Of a DNA stretch of 64,000 nt, positions 34,582-45,460 are shown in pieces (position 1 is the first letter of the stretch; every line of letters begins with the position of its first letter). A program made the translations under genes and the position numbers. The stretch comes from Orientallactaga sibirica (lineage: Eukaryota; Chordata; Mammalia; Rodentia; Dipodidae): contig JAEOAD010000982.1 of the NCBI GenBank assembly GCA_036365145.1, positions 4,118,001 through 4,182,000 on the forward strand, written 5' to 3'. The notes under the pieces are model-generated. The model was not told the origin of the DNA and did no database searches. It was given only the letters and a program-made list of their open reading frames with translations.

Positions 34582-35052
34582 AAAGCTTTTAGAAAACGTT
34601 TGACAGCAAATATTGAAAACGCTTATCCACTCACTGAAACAGTACCTTTGCTTTGATATGCTTTAAAAAATATCCTGCAAAACATCATGGTTTTCAAGTA
34701 AGACAACAAGAAAAAGAAAAACCAAAAGCACCATGAGATGTACATTTTGATCACCAATTCTACTAGCTAGCAGAATTGCTAGTTGCTGCAAGTTGTTGAA
34801 CAACAAAAATAAGGCTGGTGGTATCACCATACCTGATTTTAAGCTATACTACAGAGCCATAGTAACAGAAACATCATAGTACTGGCACAAAGACAGACAC
34901 TTAAGTCAATGGAACAGAACAGAGGACCCAGATGCTAATCCATGCAGCTACAGCCATCTGATTTTTGACAAAATGCCAAAAATATTCATTGGAGAAAAAA
35001 CAGCCTCTTTAACAAATGGTGCTGGGAAAACTGGATATCTATATGTAGAAGG

Positions 35053-35397
35053 ATGAAAATAGATCCTTATCTCTCTCCACACACAAGAATCAAGCCCAAG
35101 TGGATCAAAGACCATAATATTAGACATGAAACTCTGAAACTACTAGAGGGAAAAGTAGGGGAAACACTTCAACATATTGGCATAAGCAACAACTTTCTGA
35201 ATATAATCCCAGTTGCTCATGAAATAAAACCACTAATAAACCACTGGCACCTCATCAAATTAGAAAGCTATTGTATAGCAAAGGACACTGTGAATAGAGC
35301 AAAGAGCAACCTACAGAATGGGAGAAAAATCTCTGCCAGCTATACATCTGACAGAGGATTAAAATGTCCAGAATATACAAAGAACTCAAAAAACTAG
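35053..35397 (+). pseudogene. LINE-1 ORF2 remnant (114 codons, open)
   Basis: The frame starts at an internal Met (MKIDPYLSPHTRIKPKW) and ends at a stop after TKNSKN, just upstream of the SINE at 35438. It corresponds to the region after the reverse-transcriptase core, including the CIAKDTVNRAKSN segment. The endonuclease and RT catalytic motifs lie upstream in the lost part, so no enzyme activity is expected. Confidence 0.85.
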
Positions 35398-35437
35398 ATG
35401 ATAAGAAATCAAACAGTCCAATTAAAAATGGGCTATG

Positions 35438-35521
35438 CATATGTGTAAAGATGAGGGAAGTGCAAGATCACACATGGCCACTAGGTGGAGTTCGATTGCA
35501 GTGGCTAGGCCCTGGTGCACC

Positions 35522-35567
<46 letters not shown>

Positions 35568-35595
35568 CTCTCTGTCTCTGTCTCTCACCCACTCT
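35438..35595 (+). mobile_element. DIP-like SINE fragment inside LINE-1 ORF2
   Basis: It has GTGGAGTTCGATTGCAGTGG and CCCTGGTGCACCAATTC, then (CT)n 35526-35563. AAAAATGGGCTATG before (about 35424) and AAAAAAGGGCTATGG after (35596-35610) show insertion after the LINE-1. The head is degraded. Confidence 0.8.
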
Positions 35596-37290
35596 AAAAA
35601 AGGGCTATGGAACTAAATAAAGAGTTCTCAAAAGAAGAAATACAGATAGCATATAAACATCTAAAAAGTGTTGTCCATCCTTAGCCATCAGGGAAATGCA
35701 AATTAAAACTACTTTGAGATTCCATCTCCTGTCAGAATGGCTGTCATCAAGGAAACAATTGAAAATAAATGCTGGTGAGGATATGGAAAAAGAGGACCCC
35801 TTTCACACTGTTGGTGGGAATGTAAACTGGTATAGCCATTGTGGAAATCAGTGTGGAGGTTCCTGACACAATTAAAAATAGATTTACCATATGACCCTGG
35901 TATACCACTCCTGGACATATATACTAAGTCTCTTCTCACTACCTTAGAGATACCTACTCAACCATGTTTATTTCTGCTGCTCTATTTACAATAGCTAGTA
36001 AATGGAACCAGCATAGATGTCCCTCTACTGATGAATACAATGGAGTTCTATTCAGCAGTAAAGAAAAATGAAATTATGAAATTTGTAGGGAAATGGATGG
36101 ATCTGGAAAGGATTATACTAAGTTAGATAACCCAGGCCCACAAAGCCAAATGCCACACATTTTCTATCATATGTGGATCCTAGCTACAAACGTTTAGACT
36201 TACATGTGAGTTGAAGTAAAAATCAGTAGCGGAGTCCAGTACGCTAGAAAGGGGGTATAAGGGAGGGAGGAGAGGTGAAGACTTAAAGAGATGGTATGCA
36301 ATATATTTAAGTAAATGAATAGATTACTGAGGGTGCAATGGCCTAAGTGAGGTCACAGGATGAGATTGAGTAAAGAGAAGAGTCAGGGGAGGATTAATCA
36401 AGATTCAAGATATTATGAATAAGCCATCTGGAAATCTACTGTTTTAGATAATGGTGCACCCAAAACCCATAGACTGTTGCTAGAGAAATTTCAGTGCTAG
36501 GGATGGGGTACCTTCTAGTGAGATGTTGTCCAGTGAGCACCTTGATGCCCCAGAAACATTACAAGCCATTGCCAAGGCTTTTGGTTTCCCACCAGAATTA
36601 GATGGTAAGACCCTGTTGCTGAAGACTACATACTTTGGCTGCAAGGTCACTGAGAAATCCTGCTGGAGCTGAGCTGAAAATTTCCTCCCTGTAGACCAGC
36701 TGACAGCTGGAAAAAGCTATACTGCATGCAGCACTATGGGAGAGAGAAGTTGTCAGCTGTGAAAACAGTGGACACTGCAAGCTTTAAGTTTGGCAAGCCA
36801 GGCCAAATTACCAAACGGGTGTAATAGATGGCATATCTGTTATGGGGGAAACTGAGTGCTCTCTAATTAGACTGGAGGTATGCTCCATGGTAAGAAATAC
36901 ATGCCTGGTACTGAAAAACTAATCAAAGGCATATGGCGGGGGAGGTTATGAGCCCTAGGAATGTAATGCCTGATCTTGCCTGGCTAAATGCATATATTAT
37001 GCTCACTAAACTGCCGTGTAAGCACTTTTCTTAATGTTCATCTCCATATATCAATGCTACTCTCATTTTTGGTTAGAGAAGCTTCTCTTTTCAGATGGCA
37101 GTGACCACTGGGATGACCCAAAAGACACCACAGTGCTGAGAAGTAGTGACAGAGTAGTATTCAGCACTGAAACATCTCTATCACATCTTCCAAGTCTCAG
37201 GGTCCATCGTGGAAGAGGTGACTGAAATAATGTAAGAGCCAAAGAAAGAGCAGGACTGCTTACAATGCAACTGTTCAGACACAAATTGAC

Positions 37291-37343
37291 TTTTTTTTTT
37301 TTTTTTGGTTTTGCGAGGTAGGGTCTCACTCTGGTCCAGGCTG
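37291..37343 (-). mobile_element. Truncated B1 inside LINE-1 3' UTR
   Basis: Only 53 bp: a T16 run, then GGTTTTGCGAGGTAGGGTC and TCACTCTGGTCCAGGCTG. The exact duplication ACAAATTGAC (37281-37290, 37344-37353) proves a separate, severely 5'-truncated insertion. Confidence 0.9.
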
Positions 37344-37734
37344 ACAAATTGACTTTGATATCCATGACCTCACAGTGCCTAGCACTACCTTCATAAGACC
37401 CTCACAATAGTAGGATAAATAATATCAAAATAAAAGGGAGACTAATTGAGAGATGGAGAGGATATGATGGAAAGTGGATTTGTGAAGGGGAAAGTCAGGG
37501 AGGGGAGGGAATTATCATGGTTTATTGTCTATAATTATAGAAGTTGTCAATAATTTTTTTAAAAGCTACTAAATCTGAAACTCTGACTGTTCAAATACAA
37601 AGTTAAAATGATAACCACTTAGGTTCTCATGAGAATATATATTTTTATACATAAGAATATTCATTAGGTTCTGAATATGATTTGGGGGTTTTGTGATATA
37701 CCAAGTCTCACAAAATCTTTGCGCTAGAACTATG

Positions 37735-37905
37735 AGTGACAATCTTTCTGTAAAGTACAAGTTAGTAAATATTTTAGGCTTCACAGACATAGATTCTGTC
37801 ACAACCACTCAGCCCTATTGCAGTAGCACAAAAGCAAGCACAGGTGATATGAAAATTAATGGGCATGACTGTGACCCAATAAAACTTTATTCACAAAAGT
37901 AACCA
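37735..37905 (+). mobile_element. Ancient hAT-Charlie-type DNA transposon fragment
   Basis: TTCTGTAAAGTACAAGTTAG then AAATATTTTAGGCTTCACAG, GCACAAAAGCAAGC, and CAATAAAACTTTATTCACAAAAG. This is the forward orientation of the family seen at 27255. It carries the typical AATAAAACTTTATT stretch. Confidence 0.75.
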
Positions 37906-38474
37906 TCAGTCCAGACATAGCTCAAGGGCAGTATCTCCACTGAATTCTGAGCCATATAGTACTTCTAAATTTCAACCCAAGAAACTATTATTCTGAGTGC
38001 TTAAGGGTCACACAGCTCATAAGCAGCAGGCCTAGGGTTTCAGCTTAGGATCCCCTCTCCCAGAGCTCAAATTCTTTCCTCCACACTGAGTCATGGTAAT
38101 CACATAATACCTTCTGCAGCAATTTGAAAGCAGGATTGATGTTTCAAAAGAGTCATTCTGTTCCATAACATGAATAGTGTTCAAACAACTCAAGTAGAAC
38201 GTATCAGGATTTCAGGGCACATGCCCATTTTAAAATTTATGATCTCAAAAGGGTTTGTTGTTATTATTTCAATAAGAAGTCAGTCTTGCCAAAATCTAGC
38301 GGAGAATTATTACATGAATGTAAAAAAAAATTATCCTGAATTTTCTGGAAATTACTAGTAGATATTTTCTTATTTGAGCCTCAGTAACTGAGAGATTTAC
38401 CCTCAGCATCCAATGCATTTCCACAGAGAAAGAAAGTGAGGGATTAATTCTTTATATGAACAAGAAATGGAAAT
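37906..38474. other. No gene seen; possible MIR scrap
   Basis: A GGGTCACACAGCTCATAAG motif near 38006 resembles MIR. The rest is unassigned. Confidence 0.45.
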
Positions 38475-38487
38475 AAGAATATCCATT

Positions 38488-38746
38488 CTGGGGCTAGAGA
38501 GAAATGCTTACAAAGCCTAATGACATGGGTTCAATTTCCCAGTACCCATGTAAAGCCAGATGCACAAAGTGCACGTGCATCTGGAGTTCATTTGCAGAGA
38601 CTAGAGCCCTAGTGTGCCCATTCTCTCTCTCTCTCTTTCTTTCCTTTTTTCTTTTTCTTTCTTTCCTTCTCTGTCTCTTTCTCTCTCTGTCCTCCCAATT
38701 TCTCTTTTCTCTCTACATGAAAATAAATAAATAAAAATCTTTTAAA
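38488..38746 (+). mobile_element. DIP SINE with exact TSD
   Basis: The 13-bp duplication AAGAATATCCATT flanks it exactly (38475-38487, 38747-38759). The head is shortened (GGGGCTAGAGAGAAATGC, missing about 25 bases). The CT-rich region is long and carries several TTTC interruptions. Confidence 0.93.
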
Positions 38747-38864
38747 AAGAATATCCATTTTGCCAACTTAGTTATGCTGAACATTAATTTCCTTTAAAGA
38801 CAGATTTCAGACATAAAGAAATTACAAAGTATTTTGAATGATACTGTTTTGGGGAGGGAAGGGT

Positions 38865-38993
38865 GGTTTTGTTATTTTTGAAACAAGGTCTCATGTACCT
38901 CATGCTAGCTTCAAACTCACTATGTAGCCAAAGATAAGCTGGAACTTGTGATGCATCTGCCTCCATGTAACCCATGCTGGCATTATAGGCATG
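38865..38993 (-). mobile_element. B1 SINE, antisense, diverged
   Basis: TTTTTGAAACAAGGTCTCATG, CTTCAAACTCACTATGTAGCC and GGCATTATAGGCATGCAC in reverse B1 order. Confidence 0.75.
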
Positions 38994-39009
38994 CACTTTC
39001 TTTATCCCT

Positions 39010-39086
39010 GTCTTGATTTGTGCTTTCTTTTGTGGTACTTGAGATCAAAGGCAGGGCCTCATGCATTGCAAGCTATACTCCCAACT
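39010..39086 (-). mobile_element. ID-type SINE, antisense
   Basis: GTGGTACTTGAGATCAAAGGC and CTCATGCATTGCAAGCTATAC reflect the reversed tRNA-like head. Confidence 0.55.
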
Positions 39087-39258
39087 TAAAAGCAATGGTT
39101 TTGAATTGATCAGAATGAGAGAGGAAGAGTGTCCTGATAGAAAAGCACTGTGTTATATTACCTATCTGATACTGGCTTAACTCTATTCAGTCTTTTTTTC
39201 TTTGTTTATTTCCTTTAGTTTGTTTCTTTGTTTTGGTGTTGGTTATGGCATAAGGGGT

Positions 39259-39535
39259 AATATTGATTGTTAACTTGACAGGATTTAAAATCACTGTGGA
39301 AATAAATCTTGGCAATGTCTTTGATGGATTTTCTAAATTAGATTAACTGAGGAGGGAAGATCAATCTTAACTGTAGGCAACATCATTCCATAAACTGGGG
39401 TCCTAGATTATATAAAGAAGAAAGGGAGCTGAGCACCAGTATTATTTGCTCTCTGCTTCCTGACTGCAGATGTGATATGAGCATCTGCTTCATACTTGCA
39501 TGAAATACTTCTTCCATAAAAATCAAATTCATCTA
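39259..39535 (+). mobile_element. LTR, MaLR/ERVL-like, family B (copy 2), 3' end lost
   Basis: TTGATTGTTAACTTGACAGG, TAGATTAACTGAGGAGGGAAG, GAGCTGAGCACCAG and CTCTCTGCTTCCTGACTGC appear in the same order as at 2690. The end is degraded and a B1 follows directly. Confidence 0.78.
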
Positions 39536-39682
39536 GCCGGGGAGTGGTGACACATGCCTTCAATCCTAGCACTAGGGAGGCAGAGGTAGGAGGATTGTCA
39601 TTAGTTCAAGGCCACTCTGACACGTCATAGTGAATTCCAGGTCAGCCTGGGCCAGAGCAAGATCCTACCTTATAAAAAAAAT
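39536..39682 (+). mobile_element. B1 SINE
   Basis: GCCGGGGAGTGGTGACACATG, GGGAGGCAGAGGTAGGAGG, TAGTGAATTCCAGGTCAGCC and an A-rich tail. Confidence 0.92.
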
Positions 39683-40850
39683 CAGGTTAACCTGCCATAT
39701 TGAAGGTTCAGTCTATAAATTTCCACTACCTTCCATTTATCAGACTTAAGTGTAGATGTGACCAATAGGAGATACAGCTGCATCTCTGCATCCTTTGAAG
39801 GTCTAGCATTCTCTGCACCCTCCATATTCAGGATACTGAGGCACAACACCATGTCTGACACATCCTCATTTTATTGCTTCTATGACATAATGCAATCACA
39901 AATCAACTTTATCAGTTAGAAAGCAACTCCCCTCTGACATAATTTTTCCTCCTTGGCATCCTGAGGGTTTATTGTCCTGCCTCTTTCCAATCTACCAAAA
40001 GTCACATTCATGGGTAGACCTATTTGAGGCATAATGAGTGGGTCCACTAACTTATTCTGTGTTGTATAGAATAGCAGCTTTCAGGCTGTGCCTACTTGCC
40101 TTAAATTTGTCACTACATTTTTACTATATGTGCCAAAAGACAATAACTGTACATCTGGTTCACACAAATAACTATCATCTTCCAGCATACCCGTAGGCTC
40201 AAGATCATGATGTATTTTATACCAATAAATATCAAGATCATGATGTATTTTATAGCAATAAATAAAGATACCTCTGAACATGTCATATCAGAAGCATGAG
40301 TTTATCAATCATACTAAATGTAATCCCCTCACCTGGGACTATCAGAGAAGAAGCACCCTACAATTGAAATGTGGCAAGCAAAGTGACCCATCATCTCATC
40401 ACTTGTTACAAGCCTTGTCCAGAAAAATTGCCACACTGAAGGACGTCTGCCTCTCTCCCTGGGCTCTAGCTCAAGTGCAGTTTCTTGTCTGTATGACACT
40501 CAGCCCACTTCAGACTAATCCTTGCAACCACCTGCCACACATACCTGCACCTGACAACTCTAACCGAATGTCCGTGCACCTGCCATTTGTAAGACATCTT
40601 GTCTGGCTCCCTAGAGACTTTTTCTTATGCCTGAATCTGCTCTCTGCCTCCAATTTCAGGACAGTTTCTTTCAACTCTGCATTCTCTTTAACTCTTTCTT
40701 GGCCATTCAATAACCTGTATATACGTATATATGTGTATGTTACTGTGTGAATAGCAATGTGTGATCTGAGAGCTCAAGTTAAAAATGAAGATTGCAATAA
40801 AATCTGCCAATGCCAACAGCCAGCTATCAAATGAAATCAGGATTCCTTGG
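39683..40850. other. No gene seen; short tandem duplication
   Basis: A 156-codon + strand frame at 40280-40750 has no motif I recognise. A tandem repeat of about 33 bp lies at 40200-40266. Otherwise unassigned. Confidence 0.4.
40200..40266. repeat. Two tandem copies of a 33-bp unit
   Basis: TCAAGATCATGATGTATTTT then ATA.CAATAAAT occurs twice, with one or two differences between units. Confidence 0.93.
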
Positions 40851-41378
40851 TGTGATGGTAAAGTTCTGTTGTCAACTGGATCTGTTTAGGAATCCACAGA
40901 CATTCCTCTTGGGAGGGTCTCTGAGGTTGCTTCCAGGAAGGATTGACCGAAGGAGGAAGTCCTTTCCCCAAGGTGAGCCCTTCCCGCAGAGTGGGGGTCG
41001 CAGAGGTGGGCTTTATGTAAGGAAGCTCTGGGAGAAAAGGAGCCCCTTCCTCCTGCCTGTGCTGCTTGCTGGTGAGTGCTTCACTTGTATGCGCATCTAT
41101 CATTCGGCTGTTCTTCCTAGGCATTGGAACCAAGTTTCCTCAGCCTTCCAGTGTGGACTGAAGACCAACGGCTCTCCAGGAAGCCTCCAGGCCTTCAGTG
41201 CTGGATTGGGATTGCTGAGGCATCCAGCCACGTGCACTGAGCATCTACTGGATTCCTTGACTCTCAAACCTGCAGACTGCTATTGGTGGACTGTTGTAAA
41301 CTAATCCAATAAATTCCTATTTTAATATAATTCATTCTATCAGTTCTGTTCCTCTAGAGAATCCTGGTAACTTGCATC
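40851..41378 (+). mobile_element. ERVL-type LTR (MLT2-like)
   Basis: TGTGATGGTAAAGTTCTG start, GTTGTCAACTGGATCTG, CTTGGGAGGGTCTCTGAGG, then AATCCAATAAATTCC (AATAAA) and TCAGTTCTGTTCCTCTAGAG near the end. It is longer than the MaLR solo LTRs and is followed by an A13 run. The open frame across it (40810-41304, 164 codons) is incidental. Confidence 0.65.
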
Positions 41379-41413
41379 CAAAAAAAAAAAAACCCTGACA
41401 TTGCCTGTAAATT

Positions 41414-41552
41414 TTTTCAATTCACTCTCAAACTGTGAAATGACACACATGTGTTGTCTATGTTTCCGATACAATATGCCCATAACACTATTCTAACCAC
41501 CTTATTGACAACTTCAAATCTCCCAGGATTCCCTATTTCACTTGTCAATTTA
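41414..41552. repeat. Local duplication, copy 1
   Basis: TCAATTCACTCTCAAACTGTG through ACTTGTCAATTTAT is nearly the same as 42170-42254 plus 42520-42570. Matching blocks include CACATGTGTTGTCT and CTAACCACCTTATTGACAAC. Confidence 0.85.
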
Positions 41553-42169
41553 TTTTTACTTCCCCTTGAAGGCCTGTTTCTTTCATCATACCACAGAAGT
41601 TTCTTCTACATTTTAGGCTTTTGGAGTTGGGGCTTTTGTTGGTCTTGATCACTGCTGGTACCAACATATAAACAACTGGCAGGCATACAGCATTGTGCTC
41701 AATGAATGTTTTGTTTGCTGGATGAATGCACACAACTGAGACAACACAATGGGAATATTAGGGAAGCTGAGCCATGGGCCTCAGGCTCCACTGCTTTTCC
41801 TGGTTAGCCTTTGGTCTGATGCTCTCACCTCATGTCCACAGCCTACTGCAGAGCTCATATTTGTTCTGCTCTTCCATCTTTTTTCATCTTCTCAACCTCT
41901 GTCCATGGGTTATTCCCTTTCAAGACAGTGGGTATTCCATGGCCAGACAAATTAGGCAGGAGATAAAGCAATGAAATGCTAAAACACCTGCATGTATTAA
42001 TGGAAAACTAAAACTTTTATGGACAGGGAAGGCATGGGGTTGACCACTGATCATACTCTGTGATGTGTAAAAGGGAGCAAACACCAAATTTTCAATTTCA
42101 GACTCTTGCACTAGCTCTTTTTGAGATAATAATAGTTAGAAATTCACCTTTACAAATGAAACTTGAATT
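41553..42169. other. No gene seen
   Basis: This is the unassigned spacer between the two duplicated copies. Confidence 0.45.
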
Positions 42170-42570
42170 TGTTTTTCAATTCATTCTCATACTGTGAAAT
42201 GATGCACATGTGTTGTCTCTATGTTTCTGATAAACATGCCCATAGCATTATTCTTTTTTTTGAGAGAGAGACAGACAGACAGAGAGAGAGAGCGAGCAAG
42301 AGAGACAGATAGAGAATGGGTGTGCCAGAGGCCTCTCAGCCACTGTGAACAAACTCCAGATGCATGCGCCCCCTTGTGGGCAAGTGTGGCATTGCACCCT
42401 TGTGTCACTTTTTGCATCTGGCTAGTTGTGGGACCTGGAGAATCGAATGGGCATTCTTAGGCTTGACAGGCAGGTGCATTAACTGCTAAGCCATCTCTCT
42501 ACCCCCATAACACTATTCTAACCACCTTATTGACAACTTCAAAACTCCCAGGATTCCCTATTCTACTTGT
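42170..42570. repeat. Local duplication, copy 2, interrupted by a DIP SINE
   Basis: It carries the same sequence as 41414-41552 but is split at CATTATTCT by the antisense SINE at 42255-42503. After the SINE the match resumes at ATAACACTATTCTAACCACC. Confidence 0.88.
42255..42503 (-). mobile_element. DIP SINE, antisense, in duplicated copy 2
   Basis: GAGAGAGACAGACAGACAGAG tract, GCCACTGTGAACAAACTCCAG, and the reversed head AGCCATCTCTCTACCCC. CCCATAGCATTATTCT (42239-42254) and CCCATAACACTATTCT (42504-42519) are the TSD. Copy 1 has the uninterrupted site. Confidence 0.94.
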
Positions 42571-43454
42571 CAACTTCAGTCCTCTGTACTAGATATAGAT
42601 GGTGTCATGGACACTCTCCAGACTTTGGAGTCCTTATGTCTAATGATTATGTCCAATGACATAACTCATTATAAGGAGAGGGAGAGGAGAGGGAAAGGAG
42701 TAAGAGGAAATGGAGAAGGTAAAGACCCAGGCTTCAAATATGGACACTTGCATTTCTTCATATAGAGAAGCAAACTCATAATACCTACTTAATGAATTTA
42801 TTTTGGAACATTCTCAAATGTTTTACAAGTGGAATATCGTGTATGGTTATGGTGGATGCTTAATAGATGCCAGATGTTGCCACTACCACCCCACCATCAA
42901 CAGCATCATTGTTGCTATTATTAGAAGGTCTTGATCTACCTAAAAGGCAATAAAAGAGCACTACTACCATGCAAAGAGAATCTGTGAAGAAGTGCTCCAC
43001 AAATTGAAAAATTAGTGAATCAACTGGTTGAAAGTTTCTCACTTGGAATAATTAACAGTTGGGACCATATAATGTTCCATTCTATTCACCTGACCTGCAT
43101 ACTGTAACACCTTTTAGCATCATACCTGGCCTTTACACATTTCATGCCATAGAAACCCTTTCAGCTGTGATAAGTAAAATGTCTGCAGAATTGCTAAATG
43201 CCCTCTGGAAAAATCATCGAAAGTTGAGAATTACTGGTGTCTAACCAGGGAAGAGAAAACAGAAAATAGAAAAATTCAGATTGGGCTTAAATCCTGCACA
43301 TAAGGGACAATATATTATTCTGTTTAAGACCCAGAGAAGGCAAGATCCATTGGGTCTAATCCATTATGTAAATACAGTTTTACTGAGACATGGGCATGTT
43401 CTCTCTCTCAAATAAATAAATAAATTAATTAATTAAATACACACATATATATGT
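42571..43454. other. No gene seen; possible old MIR end
   Basis: Purine-rich 42675-42720. A GGTGGATGCTTAATAGATGCC motif near 42851 resembles an ancient MIR/LINE-2 end. Otherwise unassigned. Confidence 0.45.
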
Positions 43455-43548
43455 AAAACAGATGGCTCAGTGGATAAAGCACTGGACACTCAAGCTGGAG
43501 TACCCACATTTGATTCTCCCCAAATTCCATGTAAAAAGCTGGAAGCCA
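43455..43548 (+). mobile_element. tRNA-type SINE head (ID/B4), truncated by insertion
   Basis: ACAGATGGCTCAGTGGATAAAG and GAGTACCCACATTTGATTCTC show a tRNA-derived head that stops where the next SINE begins. Confidence 0.65.
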
Positions 43549-43712
43549 GGGCTGGAGAGATGGCTTAGCGGTTAAGGTGCTTGCCTACAAAGCCAAAGGA
43601 CCTTGGTTCAATTCCCCAGGACCCATGTAAGCCAGATGCACAAGGAGGTCCATGTATCTGGAGTTTGTTTGCAGAAGCTGGAGGTCCTGGTGCTCCCATT
43701 CTCTCTCTCAAA

Positions 43713-43751
<39 letters not shown>

Positions 43752-43762
43752 AAATAATTTTT
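43549..43762 (+). mobile_element. DIP SINE
   Basis: Near-complete: GGGCTGGAGAGATGGCTTAGC, CAAAGCCAAAGGACC, an ATCTGGAGTTTG core, and an (AAAT)n tail at 43710-43751. AAAAAGCTGGAAGC (43533-43546) and AAAAAGCTGCAAGA (43763-43776) form a TSD with two differences. Confidence 0.93.
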
Positions 43763-43776
43763 AAAAAGCTGCAAGA

Positions 43777-43925
43777 CGCTGGGTGTGGTGGCGCATGCCT
43801 TTAATCCCAGCACTTGGGAGGCAGAGGTAGGAGGATCACTGTGAGTTCGAGGCCACGCTGAGAATACATAGTGAATTCCAGGTCAGCCTGAACTAGAGTG
43901 AAACCCTATCTCGGAAAAAAAAAAA
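43777..43925 (+). mobile_element. B1 SINE
   Basis: CGCTGGGTGTGGTGGCGCATG, GGATCACTGTGAGTTCGAGG and GTCAGCCTGAACTAGAG, ending in A14. It inserted immediately beyond the DIP element (GCTGCAAGA before, GATGCAAGC after). Confidence 0.93.
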
Positions 43926-43996
43926 AGATGCAAGCCATATATGAGACCATTCTCAATATCAATTTAGAATTACTGTTTTGTTTCAATGAGAGTAAA

Positions 43997-44359
43997 TGCG
44001 TTACTTACATTACTCATTGCTATGACCAAATACCTGACAAAAAAAACAGCTTTTTAAGGGAAGGAAGGGTTGATTTCAGTGTACAGAGCCAGGGGATAAA
44101 GTCCATCACTGCAGGAAATGCAATGTGGCAGGAGCAGGAGGTCAGCTGGGCATATTGCATTTACACTCAGGAAGTAGAGGAAGAACAGGATGTGGGGCAT
44201 GGCTATAAAACCTCAAGTCCTGACCCCAGTGACCTATTTCTTCCTGTAAAGCTCTACTTCCTAAAGGTTCCACAACCTTTACAAACAGCACCAACTGTTG
44301 GGAACCAAGTGTTAAAACACGTGAGTCTATGGAAGACATTTTATATTCAACCCACAACA
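43997..44359 (-). mobile_element. Solo LTR, MaLR-like, family D (copy 1)
   Basis: 363 bp, ends TGCGTTAC...CACAACA on the + strand, flanked by the exact 5-bp duplication GTAAA (43992-43996, 44360-44364). Reversed, it carries ACTTGGTTCCCAACAGTTGG and GGTTGTGGAACCTTTAGG, shared with 62659. It gives rise to a spurious 169-codon frame on the + strand. Confidence 0.92.
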
Positions 44360-44364
44360 GTAAA

Positions 44365-44724
44365 CAGGAGCCAACCGGCCAGATTCTCCTTTAACTCCAG
44401 GTGCTGATTTGTTTCGCACACAATATGCACATAAAACAACAGTCACCATTCTTCAGAGAGAGAAATTGAGAACAAAAGAACAGCTGGCCTGCTCACTGTC
44501 GTAACAACTCTTCAGCTCTCCAGCATCAGTTCGCCACCTCCAGTCTTTTACTAAACATACTGGAACATGCCGTTCTTTATGGAAACCTCAGAACACTCGA
44601 GAATTGGAAAGGACTGCATTCTTCAGGCAAGAAAACAGGGTCTTAATGTGGAGTTGATGGTCTGAGATGACAGCCAATTCACAGTAGATGGTTATAAAGA
44701 CCTTAGTATTTAGGCACAACACTC
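44365..44724. other. No gene seen
   Basis: Unassigned sequence. Confidence 0.45.
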
Positions 44725-44861
44725 TCCATACTATTCATAAATTGAAATTCTAACCACTCGGATGATGCTACTAGAAGATGAGGTGTTTTGGAGCTGAAGA
44801 GATCCTAAGGACAGAGTGTCCATGAATGAGATCTGTCAATGTTTTAGAAAAGAAGTTCCAG

Positions 44862-45056
44862 GGAGGAGGGAGATGACACTGTCAGCCAAGGATCTGAGTC
44901 CAGATCGCCAGCACATACATAAAAGCCAGGTGTGGCAGCACACAACAATAATCACAGCCCTGGGGAGGTAGAGACAGGAGGATCCCTAGGTCTTGCTGGT
45001 GAACTAGTGTAGTTGAATCAGTGACCTCCCGTTTCAGCGAGAAACTCTGTCTCCAA
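44862..45056 (+). mobile_element. B4 SINE inside the MLT1-like LTR
   Basis: GAGGGAGATGACACTGTCAGC, GATCGCCAGCACATACATAAAAG, CCAGGTGTGGCAGCACAC, GAGACAGGAGGATCCC and GAGAAACTCTGTCTCC. This is the head-plus-B1 layout. Confidence 0.85.
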
Positions 45057-45065
45057 AAATAAGGT

Positions 45066-45460
45066 GGAGGCTGGGGAGATGGCTCAATGGTAAGAGCACT
45101 TATAATACAGCATGATGGCCTGAGTTTGACTCCAGCATCCCTATCAAAAGCTGGGCATGCCTTCAGGTGACTAGAACCAGCAGTGAAGTGGGTGGATATA
45201 GGATCATTTTGGCTCCCTGGTCAGCCAGTCTAACTGAAAAATGGGGAGATCCAGTTTTAGTGAGAGATTCTGTCTCTGGAAAATAAGGCAGAAGAGCAAT
45301 AGAAAAGGACACCTGACACCTGACACCTTACTCTCGCCCTGGCTGGTGACAGACAGGATACACACATCTGTGTACACACATACACACTCACACACCACAT
45401 ACAACCCATGCACAAGTAAAGGTTAAAGATGAAGGAGAAAGTCATCCAACTTCAATCTTT
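45066..45460 (+). mobile_element. B4 SINE inside the MLT1-like LTR
   Basis: GGAGGCTGGGGAGATGGCTC, CTGAGTTTGACTCCAGCATCC, GAGAGATTCTGTCTCTGG, then ACACCTGACACCTGACACC and a CACA-rich tail. It directly follows the previous B4 in the same orientation. Confidence 0.85.

Larger units (their letters stand above)
34780..37564 (+). mobile_element. LINE-1, 5'-truncated: ORF2 C-terminus and long 3' UTR
   Basis: The largest element here. It opens within ORF2 (AGGCTGGTGGTATCACCATA encodes the conserved [15 protein letters not shown] region). It continues through TKTSWIKD-like and HTVGGNVNW-like segments to the terminal region with FYSSVKKNEIMKFV at about 36045-36090. Stops and frameshifts break it, and only 35053-35397 (114 codons) stays open. 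A 3' UTR of more than 1.3 kb follows, ending TTGTCAATAATTTTTTTAAAA. Two SINEs interrupt it. It cannot encode a working reverse transcriptase. Confidence 0.92.

Noticed and set aside
34780..37564. Active autonomous LINE-1
   Set aside because: The 5' UTR, ORF1, endonuclease and RT core are missing, and the rest of ORF2 is broken by stops, frameshifts and a SINE.
40810..41304. 164-codon + strand open frame
   Set aside because: It falls wholly in an ERVL-type LTR; LTRs do not encode protein.
43898..44407. 169-codon + strand open frame
   Set aside because: It lies antisense across a solo LTR with exact TSD (43997-44359) and a B1 tail. No protein family is recognisable.
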